Assembly: GCA_024643785.1 (NCBI GenBank)
Contig: JAHEMI010000005.1
Span: 1 to 53,309, forward strand
From: Burkholderiaceae bacterium
Lineage (GTDB): Bacteria > Pseudomonadota > Gammaproteobacteria > Burkholderiales > Burkholderiaceae_E
Length of the DNA: 53,309 nt
Direction of reading: 5' to 3'
The notes beneath the pieces were generated by a model. That model was given only the letters and a program-made list of their open reading frames with translations, was not told the DNA's origin and did no database searches. The translations under genes and the position numbers were made by a program. Within the stretch, counting starts at the first letter, position 1. Every line of letters begins with the position of its first letter. Below, in pieces: positions 37,390-50,817 of the stretch.

Positions 37390-39009
37390 TCAGCCGAATA
37401 ATCCGTGCAGAAACCACCCCTGGCGTCCGGCGGGGTCGGGAAGACGTTCCTGGAAGATCCACAGCAGGCGATGCTCGCCGTCTTCGGCGATGAAATAGTC
37501 GCGCTCGACGCCATGCTGGTCCCACCATCCGGCTTCGATGCGCTCAGGCCCGGCGAGCAGCGCCAGCGGTGAACCATGGAAAGGACGCTGGCCGCGTTCG
37601 CCAAGCGCGATCGGCTGTGGCAGCAACCAGAGTGGGCGTGGTTGCGCGGGAATCATGGTGGCGGCATCGTCGGGTGGCGCACTGGCGGGCGCGACTGCGG
37701 CCCGCGAGTTCCTGCCCTTGGCGGCGGTGGGGGCAAGCCGCCCGACACCAGCGCTCACCTCGCTCCAGTAGGCGCGCTCTGGCCGGTGTTCGTCAGCCAG
37801 GTGGAAATGCCGCACCCGTTCGCTGCCCAGGCGGGCCTGGAGCCGTTCGATCAGTCTGGCCAGGTCCTCGGTTGCGTTGCTGGCGCCCTGGAAGAGGTCG
37901 CGATTGTCGGCGGCCATGTCGAATACTTCGCCGCTGCGCAACTGCAGGCAGTGAACCGGGGCCGCCAGGCTGATGACAGCGAGATGCTCGCGCAGCAGCG
38001 CGCCCAGGCGCTGCGGATCGCGGCTGGGTTCGGTCAGCCTGACCTGCACAACGGTGGCAGGAAGCTCGTCATGCTCGCACCAGAGCTCGAATTGGCGCAC
38101 CGCGCTCTGGCGTGCGGCGAGCCAGCCGGACATTTGCAGCAGCAGTCGGTTGCCGGCGAACAGCAGCATCGCGGCGTTGTCGATGGCGCCCAGCAGTTCC
38201 AGGCGGGCGCTGAACGTGGCCGGCAACGCAAACCAGCTGCGCGGTTCGGGCTGCATGCCCAGGGCGCGATCGAGTTCGAGCAGGACTTCCTTGCCAAAGC
38301 GGCGCGCGATCCCGGCGCGGGGCAGGGCCAGCAATGAACCGATCGTGCGCACCCCGATGGCTTCGAGAGCTGCGCGCTGGGCGCGTGCGCTGCCGAGCAG
38401 TTCGACCGGCAACGGCGCGAGCAGGGCGCGCAATTGTGCCGGAGCTTCGCAGCCGGCACCATCGCCGTGACGCGCCAGCAGCCATGCCCCCCCGGGAGTC
38501 GGGGAGTAGGCGCTCTGCACGGTGAAGCCCAATGAGCCAATGCCGGTGCGGATCTGCTCGAGGAGCGCGTCACGCCCCCCAAAGAGTCGCAGGCTGGGTT
38601 CAACCTCGAGCAGCAGCCCGGCGGCCGCAGCGCCTGGCGATGGGCCGCGGGAGGCCCTGGCGGTGCCCGGCGGTTCCCGGTGCAGGCTGACCGCGGGGGT
38701 GAACTGGAGCGTCCAGGCGGCCACCGCCGCCAGCGCTTCATACTCGCGCTGGGGATCGCGCGTGCGCAGGACCAGTTCGGAGGCGAGCGCCAGTGCGCCG
38801 GCCCGGGAAGTTCCCGGCCGCACTCCCTGAGCCTGCGCCGCACTGTTGGCGGCCAGCACGTGGGTGCGATCGCAGATCGCCAGCGCCGGCAATTCACCGC
38901 GGCCGGGATGGCCGCCGGAGCCCGGCCCTGGCGGCTGCTCCAGGGCAGGTGATCCGCGCTCGAAAGCTTCCAGCGCGAGCCGCGGCAGATACAGTCCGAG
39001 CCACAACAT
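37390..39009 (-). CDS. imuB: ImuB, catalytically inactive Y-family polymerase-like mutasome hub protein
   Basis: MLWLGLYLPRLALEAFERG..., AICDRTHVLAANSAAQAQGVRPGTSRAGALAL, ...IEAGWWDQHGVERDYFIAEDGEHRLLWIFQERL; C-terminal region typical of ImuB. Confidence 0.93.
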   Translation of the reverse strand: MLWLGLYLPRLALEAFERGSPALEQPPGPGSGGHPGRGELPALAICDRTHVLAANSAAQAQGVRPGTSRAGALALASELVLRTRDPQREYEALAAVAAWTLQFTPAVSLHREPPGTARASRGPSPGAAAAGLLLEVEPSLRLFGGRDALLEQIRTGIGSLGFTVQSAYSPTPGGAWLLARHGDGAGCEAPAQLRALLAPLPVELLGSARAQRAALEAIGVRTIGSLLALPRAGIARRFGKEVLLELDRALGMQPEPRSWFALPATFSARLELLGAIDNAAMLLFAGNRLLLQMSGWLAARQSAVRQFELWCEHDELPATVVQVRLTEPSRDPQRLGALLREHLAVISLAAPVHCLQLRSGEVFDMAADNRDLFQGASNATEDLARLIERLQARLGSERVRHFHLADEHRPERAYWSEVSAGVGRLAPTAAKGRNSRAAVAPASAPPDDAATMIPAQPRPLWLLPQPIALGERGQRPFHGSPLALLAGPERIEAGWWDQHGVERDYFIAEDGEHRLLWIFQERLPDPAGRQGWFLHGLFG

Positions 39010-39018
39010 GTCGGGGAC

Positions 39019-39795
39019 TTACTGGAGCGCGGGCGAACGAATCTCGTCTGGCCGGGGATGAATCGTTTGCAACGATCGTTCCGGGCTTGCAGGCGTGCTG
39101 CTGCCAGGGCGAAGACGGATGGTGTGCGCCGGTTGCGGGAGATCGATGAGTTGCGGGGCGACGCTCAACGGGCCGCGTCGCTTCAGGATCTGCACCGACA
39201 GGCGCTGGGCTGCGCGCGGTTGCAGCAGCATGCGCAGCGGTGCCGGCGAAGGCTCGAACTGCGCCTTGGCGCCGCGGAACAGAAAAACCGGGCCGCGCGC
39301 CCCGTGGGCGGCGAGCTGCAACCGGCGCAGGTGCTCGGGGCGGGTGCGCTCATGCGGGAGCCAGGCGAGCAGGGCGCCGAAACTCGCGCTGCGCAGCGCC
39401 TGTTCGACCGCCCACATCCGGTCGGCGGCCTGCAGCGCCTCGACCAGGATCAGGTAGTCGATATCGATGCCAAAGCCAGCCAGTGCCGGCGCGTAGGGAA
39501 TATGCGGCGGTCCGAGCAGGATCACGACCCGGCGCTCGCGGGTCAGCTGGCGCAGCGCCGGAACGAGCAGGCGCAACTCACCGACCCCGGGTTCGTTGGC
39601 GATCAGTTCGGTGAGCGCCCCTATCGGCCAACCGGCTCCCGGGAGTTCAGCGTCAAGCGCGGCGAACCCGCTCGCCAGCCCCGGCGTGGAACTGCGCTCG
39701 AACTGGTCGGCGCGCCATACTGCAGGCGGCAGTGCAGCGCGCTCCCCGGTGGCGGGAGACGCCGGCGCAGACGCTGTCTTGATGGCCGGTTTCAT
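39019..39795 (-). CDS. imuA: ImuA (SulA/RecA-like mutasome protein)
   Basis: ALPPAVWRADQFERSSTPGLASGFAALDAELPGAGWPIGALTELIANEPGVGELRLLVPALRQLTRERRVVILLGPPHIPYAPALAGFGID; adjacent to imuB. Confidence 0.9.
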   Translation of the reverse strand: MKPAIKTASAPASPATGERAALPPAVWRADQFERSSTPGLASGFAALDAELPGAGWPIGALTELIANEPGVGELRLLVPALRQLTRERRVVILLGPPHIPYAPALAGFGIDIDYLILVEALQAADRMWAVEQALRSASFGALLAWLPHERTRPEHLRRLQLAAHGARGPVFLFRGAKAQFEPSPAPLRMLLQPRAAQRLSVQILKRRGPLSVAPQLIDLPQPAHTIRLRPGSSTPASPERSLQTIHPRPDEIRSPALQ

Positions 39796-39810
39796 GTTGC
39801 ACTCGCGGTC

Positions 39811-40458
39811 TTAGAGCGCTTTCCCGCCGCGAACCAGCCCGACGCCGATCCCTTCGATGGTGAACGCATCGCGCCTGGTATCGAGCAGGATCGGGGTGAA
39901 ATCAGGGTTCTCGGGCAGCAACTCGACCTGATGCCCCTGGCGCCGCCAGCGCTTGACGGTTACTTCGTCGCCGACCCGCGCCACGACGATCTGGCCGTTG
40001 CGCGCTTCCTGCGCGCGCCGGACCGCCAGCAGGTCGCCATCGAGGATTCCGGCATCGCGCATGCTCATGCCGCGTACCTTGAGCAGGTAGTCGGGGCGGG
40101 TGTCGAAAAGGGCCGGATCGAGCGCGTAATTGGCCTCGACGTGTTCCTGGGCGAGGATCGGGCTGCCGGCGGCGACGCGCCCGATCAGCGGCAAGGTCAG
40201 CGCGACCTGGACGGCGTGGACCAGATCGGAGCTGTCCTCGTCCGGCATCACCATGATCCTGATCCCGCGCGAAGATCCCGAGGCCAGTTCGATTGCGCCC
40301 TTGCGGGCCAGCGCCTTGAGGTGTTCCTCGGCGGCGTTGGGCGAACGGAACCCCAGTTCAGCGGCGATTTCGGCACGGGTCGGGGGGAAGCCCGTCTGCG
40401 CGATATGCCGCTGGATAAGGGTGAGAATCTCCTGCTGTCGGGCGGTGAGGACTCGCAC
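39811..40458 (-). CDS. lexA: LexA repressor
   Basis: GTG start; [58 protein letters not shown]; cleavage region [22 protein letters not shown] Ser; VTVKRW Lys. Confidence 0.97.
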   Translation of the reverse strand: MRVLTARQQEILTLIQRHIAQTGFPPTRAEIAAELGFRSPNAAEEHLKALARKGAIELASGSSRGIRIMVMPDEDSSDLVHAVQVALTLPLIGRVAAGSPILAQEHVEANYALDPALFDTRPDYLLKVRGMSMRDAGILDGDLLAVRRAQEARNGQIVVARVGDEVTVKRWRRQGHQVELLPENPDFTPILLDTRRDAFTIEGIGVGLVRGGKAL

Positions 40459-40482
40459 GGATAATCTCCGGCTGGTTTTCGA

Positions 40483-40502
40483 TACTGTATTTTTATACAG
40501 GA
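40483..40502. promoter_or_regulatory. LexA/SOS box upstream of lexA
   Basis: TACTGTATTTTTATACAGGA: perfect CTGT-N8-ACAG with A/T core, 24 bp upstream of the lexA GTG; a GGAG Shine-Dalgarno lies between box and start. Confidence 0.92.
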
Positions 40503-40743
40503 GAGAAGATTTTTCAAGCGTATTCGTGACCGTCCCGCCGGGCGCCTGTCGCCTGGCCAGGCGGGGGCGGTAGCCGCCATGGCCGGGATGCTGGCGCGCC
40601 ACACCCGAAAGTATGAGAAGGTGCCAAAGCTGTTGTGTGGCCAATCCGGCCTGTGGCACAGTCCTTCACGGGTTCTTCGGTTGGGCAGGACTGGTCGCGG
40701 CGGTGCCGCCGCCGGGGCCTGAATCTTTGGGGATCAGAGGGCG

Positions 40744-41055
40744 ATGAGTAGCAAGCTATATGTCGGCAATCTGCCTTGGCGGGCGACCGAGGCGCAGTTG
40801 ACCCAGCTGTTTGGTGCCCACGGCGAGGTCGTCGACGCCAAGATCGTCAGCGATCGCGAGACCGGCCGTTCGCGCGGTTTCGGTTTCGTCACGATGAGCG
40901 ACGCGAGCGCCGCCCAGAACGCGATCGGCGCGCTCAATGGCGCGCCGCTTGAGGGCCGCAACCTGGTCGTCAACGAAGCCCGCGACCAGGAAGGCGGCGG
41001 CAGCCGGCGCCCGTCCGGGACTGGCGGCGGCCGCAGCGGCGCGCCGCGCCCCTGA
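40744..41055 (+). CDS. RRM-domain RNA-binding protein
   Basis: MSSKLYVGNLPWRATEAQLTQLFGAHGEVVDAKIVSDRETGRSRGFGFVTM (RNP2 LYVGNL, RNP1 RGFGFVTM), Gly/Arg-rich tail. Confidence 0.95.
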   Translation: MSSKLYVGNLPWRATEAQLTQLFGAHGEVVDAKIVSDRETGRSRGFGFVTMSDASAAQNAIGALNGAPLEGRNLVVNEARDQEGGGSRRPSGTGGGRSGAPRP

Positions 41056-41062
41056 CGCCCGG

Positions 41063-42712
41063 CTACATGTTGGGGTAGTTGGGGCCGCCCCCGCCCTCGG
41101 GAGTGACCCAGACGATGTTCTGGCGCGGATCCTTGATGTCGCAGGTCTTGCAGTGCACGCAGTTCGAGGCGCTGATCTGCAGGCGCTGGCCGCCGTTGTC
41201 GTCGGCGACGAACTCGTAGACCCCGGCCGGGCAGTAGCGCGCTTCCGGACCGGCGTACTCCGCCAGGTTTACCGTCACCGGGATGGCCTGGTCCTTGAGC
41301 GTCAGGTGCGCCGGCTGGTTTTCCTCGTGGGCGGTGTTCGAGATGAAGACCGAGGAGAGCCGGTCGAAGGTCAGCTTGCCATCCGGTTTCGGGTAATCGA
41401 TCGGTTCGCATTCGGCGGCCGGGCGCAGATACTCGTGATCGGCCTTGGAAACGTGCATGGTGATCGGCGCCTTGCCCCGGAACACCGTCTGGTCGATGCC
41501 CACCAGCAGGCTGCCGAGCCAAAGTCCCTTGCTCATCGCGGGCTTGAAGTTGCGCGCCCGGTGGAGTTCGTCGTGCAGCCAGGAACTCTTGAAGAGCTCC
41601 GGATAGGCGCTCAGTTCGTCGCCTGAACGGCCGGCGGCGAGGGCCTCGAATGCGGCTTCGGCGGCCAGCGAGCCGGACTTGATCGCGGCGTGGACGCCCT
41701 TGATGCGCGAGGCGTTGAGGAATCCGGCATCGCAACCGACCAGGCAGCCGCCCGGGAAGGTCAGCTTGGGTAGCGCGTTGATCCCGCCGGCGGTGATCGC
41801 CCGCGCCCCGTAGGCGACGCGCTTGCCGCCCTCAAGGTAGCGGCGAATTGCCGGATGGGTCTTGAAGCGCTGGAATTCCTCGAACGGCGACAGGTAGGGA
41901 TTGCGGTAGGAAAGGCCGACCACCAGGCCGATCGCAATCTGCTGGTTCTCCATGTGATACATGAACGAGCCGCCGTAGGTATCGGCGGCCAGCGGCCAGC
42001 CGGCGGTGTGGATTACCCTTCCGGTATGGTGCACGCCAGGGTCGACGTCCCACAGTTCCTTGATGCCGATGCCGTAGCTTTGCGGATCCCTGCCGGCGGT
42101 CAGTTCGAAACGTTCGCTCAGGCGCCGTCCGAGATGACCGCGCGAGCCCTCGGCGAAGAAGGTGTACTTGGCGTGCAGTTCCATTCCGGGCTGGAATGCA
42201 TCGGTGGGCTGGCCGTCGTGGCCGATGCCCATGTCGCCGGTGACTATGCCCTTGACCGCGCCGTTGTCGTGATAGAGCACGTCGGCGGCCGGAAAGCCGG
42301 GGTAGATCTCGACACCGAGCGCTTCAGCCTGCTGGGCCAGCCAGCGCACCACGTTGCCGAGGCTGACGACGTAGTTGCCGTGGTTGCGAAAGCACGGCGG
42401 CATCATCCACCCGGGCGTGCGGCGCGCCGATTTCTCGGTCAGGAACAGCATCTGGTCGTCGGTCACCGGCGCGGAATGCGGCGCACCGCGCTCCTTCCAG
42501 TCGGGGAACAGCTCGGCGATGCCGCGCGGATCCATCACTGCCCCGGAAAGAATATGAGCGCCGGGCTCGGAACCCTTTTCGACCACGCAGACACTGAGCT
42601 CGGAGCCCTGGTCCGCCGCCAGCTGCTTGAGCCGGATCGCGGCCGACAGTCCTGCCGGACCGGCGCCGACCACCACTACATCGAATTCCATCGAGTCGCG
42701 CTCGATCTCCAT
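41063..42712 (-). CDS. electron transfer flavoprotein-ubiquinone oxidoreductase
   Basis: FAD motif VVVVGAGPAGLSAAIRLKQLA; C-terminal 4Fe-4S CVHCKTCDIKDPRQNIVWVTPEGGGGPNYPNM; start set at ATG 42712. Confidence 0.96.
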   Translation of the reverse strand: MEIERDSMEFDVVVVGAGPAGLSAAIRLKQLAADQGSELSVCVVEKGSEPGAHILSGAVMDPRGIAELFPDWKERGAPHSAPVTDDQMLFLTEKSARRTPGWMMPPCFRNHGNYVVSLGNVVRWLAQQAEALGVEIYPGFPAADVLYHDNGAVKGIVTGDMGIGHDGQPTDAFQPGMELHAKYTFFAEGSRGHLGRRLSERFELTAGRDPQSYGIGIKELWDVDPGVHHTGRVIHTAGWPLAADTYGGSFMYHMENQQIAIGLVVGLSYRNPYLSPFEEFQRFKTHPAIRRYLEGGKRVAYGARAITAGGINALPKLTFPGGCLVGCDAGFLNASRIKGVHAAIKSGSLAAEAAFEALAAGRSGDELSAYPELFKSSWLHDELHRARNFKPAMSKGLWLGSLLVGIDQTVFRGKAPITMHVSKADHEYLRPAAECEPIDYPKPDGKLTFDRLSSVFISNTAHEENQPAHLTLKDQAIPVTVNLAEYAGPEARYCPAGVYEFVADDNGGQRLQISASNCVHCKTCDIKDPRQNIVWVTPEGGGGPNYPNM

Positions 42713-42879
42713 GGTTGCTCTCCGCTCAGTGCATGGTTGTACTGCGTCGATTGTCGCGGAAAGCGGTGGCGTGACGCAAACCGGTGATTGCGCTGGGCTA
42801 TCATTGCGCCCGACGCTCCCGGTGCAGCGGCGGATTCTCCCGACCGGCCCGGACGCGACAATCCTGGGGGCAGCAGGCA

Positions 42880-43299
42880 ATGGTTGAGCGGACTCTGGTA
42901 TTCGAGACCACGATCCCGATTCGCTGGGGCGACATGGACCGGATGGGCCACGTCAACAACACCCTCTATTTTCGCTACCTCGAGCAGGCGCGGATCAGCT
43001 GGTTTGAGGAGATGGGCCTGCCGCCCGACCCGAGCGGCATGGGCCCGGTGATCGTCAACGCGCACTGCACCTTTGATCGGCAGCTCGAGTATCCCGGTAC
43101 AGTCCTGTGCCGGGTCTACGTTGGCACCATTGGGCGCTCGAGCTTCGAGACTTACACCGACCTGGCGCGCACCGACGATCCCGACACCGTCTACGCGCAC
43201 GGCGGCGCCAAGGTGGTCTGGGTCAACTTCCCGGCCAAGAAGTCGGCGCCGCTGCCGGACGAGATCCGCTCGGCGATAGTCCGTCCCTGGGGCGGCTAG
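42880..43299 (+). CDS. acyl-CoA thioesterase, 4HBT/hotdog family
   Basis: FETTIPIRWGDMDRMGHVNNTLYFRYLEQARISWFEEMG. Confidence 0.9.
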   Translation: MVERTLVFETTIPIRWGDMDRMGHVNNTLYFRYLEQARISWFEEMGLPPDPSGMGPVIVNAHCTFDRQLEYPGTVLCRVYVGTIGRSSFETYTDLARTDDPDTVYAHGGAKVVWVNFPAKKSAPLPDEIRSAIVRPWGG

Positions 43300-43355
43300 T
43301 CGGGAGCCGCGCGATCCCTGGCTGCCGGGCCCGGGACCGCGTGCGCTGACAACTC

Positions 43356-44009
43356 CTAGTTGACTGCGCTGACGTCGACCGGACAGCCGGTCTTGGCGAC
43401 GATTTCGTCGGCGCTCACGCCCTCGGCGAGCTCGGTGAGCTTGAGCCCGGCAGGGGTGACTTCCAGCACGCCCAGGTCGGTGATGATCATGTCGACCACG
43501 CCGACGCCGGTCAGCGGCAGGGTGCATTCGGGCAGCAGCTTGAGATCCTCGCTGCCGTCCTTCTTCTTGGCGATGTGCTCCATCAGCACGATCACGCGTC
43601 CGACGCCGGCGACCAGGTCCATCGCACCGCCCATGCCCTTGACCATCTTGCCGGGGATCATCCAGTTGGCGAGGTCGCCCTTGGCGCTGACCTGCATGGC
43701 GCCGAGGATGGCGAGGTTGATCTTGCCGCCGCGAATCATCGCGAAGGAGTCAGCCGACGAGAAGATCGACGAGCCGGGCAGGGTGGTAATGGTCTGCTTG
43801 CCGGCGTTGATGATGTCGGCGTCGATCTCGTCCTCGGTCGGGAAGGGGCCGATGCCGAGCAGGCCGTTCTCCGACTGGAGCCAGACCTCGACGCCGGGCG
43901 GCACGTGGTTGGCCACCAGGGTCGGCAAGCCGATGCCGAGATTGACGTAGAAGCCGTCCTGCAATTCCTGCGCGGCGCGGGCCGCCATCTGGTCTCTGTT
44001 CCAGGCCAT
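43356..44009 (-). CDS. 3-oxoacid CoA-transferase subunit B
   Basis: [57 protein letters not shown]. Confidence 0.93.
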   Translation of the reverse strand: MAWNRDQMAARAAQELQDGFYVNLGIGLPTLVANHVPPGVEVWLQSENGLLGIGPFPTEDEIDADIINAGKQTITTLPGSSIFSSADSFAMIRGGKINLAILGAMQVSAKGDLANWMIPGKMVKGMGGAMDLVAGVGRVIVLMEHIAKKKDGSEDLKLLPECTLPLTGVGVVDMIITDLGVLEVTPAGLKLTELAEGVSADEIVAKTGCPVDVSAVN

Positions 44010-44020
44010 ATTTGTTCTCC

Positions 44021-44722
44021 TCAGCGCGCCTGAGAAAGCGTGCGTTGCTCGATGCGCTTCTCGGGATTCGGGTTATGGACGATGCGGTGCACGAAGATGC
44101 CGGCGAGGTGCACGTCATCGGGGTCGATCGCCCCAATCTCGAGGACTTCCTCGACCTCGACCACCGTGATCTTGCCCGCCATCGCGATATTGGGATTGAA
44201 GTTGCGCGCCGTGCGCCGGAACACCAGGTTGCCCGAGCGGTCGGCCTTCCAGGCCTTCACCAACGAGACGTCGGCCACCAGTGCGCGTTCCATCACGTAC
44301 TGCGCGCCGTCGAATTCGCGCAGTTCCTTGCCATCGGCGACGATCGTGCCGACCCCGGTGCGGGTAAAGAAAGCCGGTATTCCCGAGCCACCGGCGCGCA
44401 GCTTCTCGGCCAGCGTGCCCTGGGGAGTGAATTCGAGTTCGAGTTCGCCGGCCAGGAACTGGCGCTCGAATTCCTTGTTCTCGCCGACGTAGGACGAGAT
44501 CATCTTCTTGATCTGGCGGGTCTCGAGCAGCTGGCCGAGGCCAAAGCCGTCGACGCCGGCATTGTTGGAGATAACAGTCAGGTTCTTGACCGCGGTGTCG
44601 CGCAGGGCTGCGATCAGTGCCTCGGGAATGCCGCAGAGGCCGAAGCCACCGACGGCCAGGGTCTGGCCGTCTCGTACGATGTCGGCCAGTGCAGCTTTGG
44701 CGCTGGGATATACCTTGTCCAT
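44021..44722 (-). CDS. 3-oxoacid CoA-transferase subunit A
   Basis: [56 protein letters not shown]. Confidence 0.93.
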   Translation of the reverse strand: MDKVYPSAKAALADIVRDGQTLAVGGFGLCGIPEALIAALRDTAVKNLTVISNNAGVDGFGLGQLLETRQIKKMISSYVGENKEFERQFLAGELELEFTPQGTLAEKLRAGGSGIPAFFTRTGVGTIVADGKELREFDGAQYVMERALVADVSLVKAWKADRSGNLVFRRTARNFNPNIAMAGKITVVEVEEVLEIGAIDPDDVHLAGIFVHRIVHNPNPEKRIEQRTLSQAR

Positions 44723-44771
44723 TGATGATCCTCAGGGTATCGGAATCGGTGGCTGCATTATAGGGCCGAGT

Positions 44772-46477
<1,706 letters not shown>

Positions 46478-46509
46478 GCCCTGCGCCCATCGAGCAAGGA
46501 GGAAGCAGC

Positions 46510-48673
<2,164 letters not shown>

Positions 48674-48743
48674 TTAAGTTCAGCCGGGCGGGGCTTAAAC
48701 TAGACCGGTTTGGATAGCGTCAAGAAGAGGCGGGAATAGGCGA

Positions 48744-49082
48744 ATGCGCAAGTTAGCAATGGTCCTTGCCGCGATGCTGGTGCTGATCCAGTACCCGTTG
48801 TGGCTGGGCAAGGGCGGATGGTTCAAGGTCTGGGAAACCGACCGGCAGATCGTCGCGCAACGCCTCGCCAACGACCGCCTCGCCCAGCGCAATACCGGGC
48901 TCGAGGCTGAAGTCCGCGACCTGCGCGAAGGCCAGGTGGCCATCGAGGAACGCGCCCGCTACGACCTGGGAATGGTCCGCTCCGATGAGATCTTCGTCCA
49001 GATCATCGAGCCCGGGCCGGCCCACCCGGCGCCCGAGAGCGCAATCCGCACCGTTGCGGCGCAGGGCACGCCCCGGCCCTGA
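48744..49082 (+). CDS. ftsB: cell division protein FtsB
   Basis: MRKLAMVLAAMLVLIQYPLWLGKGGWFKVWETDRQIVAQRLANDRLAQRNTGLEAEVRDLREG; immediately downstream of eno. Confidence 0.93.
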   Translation: MRKLAMVLAAMLVLIQYPLWLGKGGWFKVWETDRQIVAQRLANDRLAQRNTGLEAEVRDLREGQVAIEERARYDLGMVRSDEIFVQIIEPGPAHPAPESAIRTVAAQGTPRP

Positions 49083-49097
49083 GCGCAGCCCAAGCGT

Positions 49098-50771
49098 TCA
49101 GCCGCGCGCGGCGCGCGCCCGTTCCTCTTCCTGCAGGCGCAGCACCCGGCGCTGGACCTTGCCCGTGGTGGTCATCGGCAAAGCGTCGATGAATTCGATT
49201 TCCTTGGGGTATTCGTAGGGCGCCAGCCGGGCGCGCACGTGATCCTGCAGCCGTGCCGCGAGCGCGTCATCCGGGGCATACTCGGCGGCGAGCACCACGT
49301 AGGCCTTGACGACATTGCCGCGCTCGGCATCGGGCTTGGGCACGACCGCGACGTTGGCGACTGCCGGATGGCCCATCAGGCAGTTTTCGATTTCGCCCGG
49401 GCCGATGCGATAGCCGGCGGCCTTGAACATGTCGTCGGCGCGGCCGCGGTACCACAGGTAACCGTTGTCGTCGGCGCTCGCCAGATCGCCGGTGCGGCAC
49501 CAGTCACCGGTGAATTTCTCCGCCGTGGCGCGCGGATTGCGCCAGTAGCCGAGAAAGAAGATCGGATCGGGATGGCCGTGACGGTCGCAGCGGTGGATTG
49601 CCACCTCGCCGCTCTCGCCCGCCCGGACCGGCATTCCCTCGTCGTCGATCACCGCCACCCGGTGGCCGGGGTAGGGACGCCCGATTGAACCGGGCATCGC
49701 CGGCCAACGCAGGGCCGAGTTGCCGACGATGTAGTTGACCTCGGTCTGGCCGTACATTTCATTGACCTGCAGGCCCAGGCTGCCCTGGCACCATTCGAAG
49801 AGCGTCTCGCCGACCGACTCGCCGGCGCTCATCAGGCCGCGCAGCACCAGGTCGTGCCGGCGCCGGGGCTCCGGGTCGGCGCGCATCATCATTTTCAGCG
49901 CGGTGGGGAAGAGGAAGCTGTTGGTGACCCGGTAGCGCGCCAGCAGGTCGTAGGCGACATCGGCGCCGAAGCGGCCCCGGTAGGCGACGATCGGCCGGCC
50001 GAAATACAGCGACGGCATCAGTGCGTCCATCAGCCCCCCGGTCCACGCCCAGTCGGCCGGCGACCAGAAGACGTCGTCGGCTTGCGGGAACCAGTTCTGC
50101 GAGGCGACGAAGCCCGGCAGGTTGCCGAGCAACGCCCGGTGCGGGATCAGGGCGCCCTTGGGTGGTCCGGTGGTGCCGCTGGTGTAGACCAGGAACGCCG
50201 GCTCCTCGGCGGCGGTCGCCACTGTCCGGAAGCGCTCCGAGGCCGGCGCGAGCAGGGCGTGCCAGTCGAGTTCGTCGTGCCTGATGGCGGCCGGGGCGCC
50301 CGGCGCCTGGACCACGATGAGATGCTCGAGCGCCGCGGTGCGCGCGCTCCGGCAGTTGTCGAGCGCCAGGGAATCCACGATCGCGGCCCGGGCGCCGCTG
50401 TTCTCGAGTCGGTAGGCCAGCGCATCGGGGCCAAACAGGATCGACAGCGGCATCGCGATTGCGCCCAGGCGCAGGATCGCGAGGTCGGCCACGGCCGCCT
50501 CGGGGCGCTGCGGCAGCACCACCGCTATCCGGTCGCCGCGCCGGATGCCGCGCGCGCGCAAGGCGTTCGCCAGCCGGTTGGCGGCGCGGTCGAGCTGGCG
50601 ATAAGTGGTCAGCGAGCGCGCGCCGCTGTCGTCCTCGTAGTAGATCGCGGTCCGGTCGGGGTCCCGTCCCCAGCGGCTCGCACAGGCGGCGGAGATGTTG
50701 AACTGGGCCGGCACCAGCCAGCGAAATCCCGCGTGCAGGGCGCGGTATTGATCCTTTGTACGGGGTCCCAT
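49098..50771 (-). CDS. AMP-dependent acyl-CoA synthetase (medium-chain/ACSM-like)
   Basis: YTSGTTGPPKGALIPHRALLG; MYGQTEVN; YRGRADDMFKAAGYRIGPGEIE; start set at ATG 50771. Confidence 0.92.
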   Translation of the reverse strand: MGPRTKDQYRALHAGFRWLVPAQFNISAACASRWGRDPDRTAIYYEDDSGARSLTTYRQLDRAANRLANALRARGIRRGDRIAVVLPQRPEAAVADLAILRLGAIAMPLSILFGPDALAYRLENSGARAAIVDSLALDNCRSARTAALEHLIVVQAPGAPAAIRHDELDWHALLAPASERFRTVATAAEEPAFLVYTSGTTGPPKGALIPHRALLGNLPGFVASQNWFPQADDVFWSPADWAWTGGLMDALMPSLYFGRPIVAYRGRFGADVAYDLLARYRVTNSFLFPTALKMMMRADPEPRRRHDLVLRGLMSAGESVGETLFEWCQGSLGLQVNEMYGQTEVNYIVGNSALRWPAMPGSIGRPYPGHRVAVIDDEGMPVRAGESGEVAIHRCDRHGHPDPIFFLGYWRNPRATAEKFTGDWCRTGDLASADDNGYLWYRGRADDMFKAAGYRIGPGEIENCLMGHPAVANVAVVPKPDAERGNVVKAYVVLAAEYAPDDALAARLQDHVRARLAPYEYPKEIEFIDALPMTTTGKVQRRVLRLQEEERARAARG

Positions 50772-50817
50772 CGCCTGCTCCCTATAATGTCGTCTTTGCC
50801 GATGACTGGATGCCATT

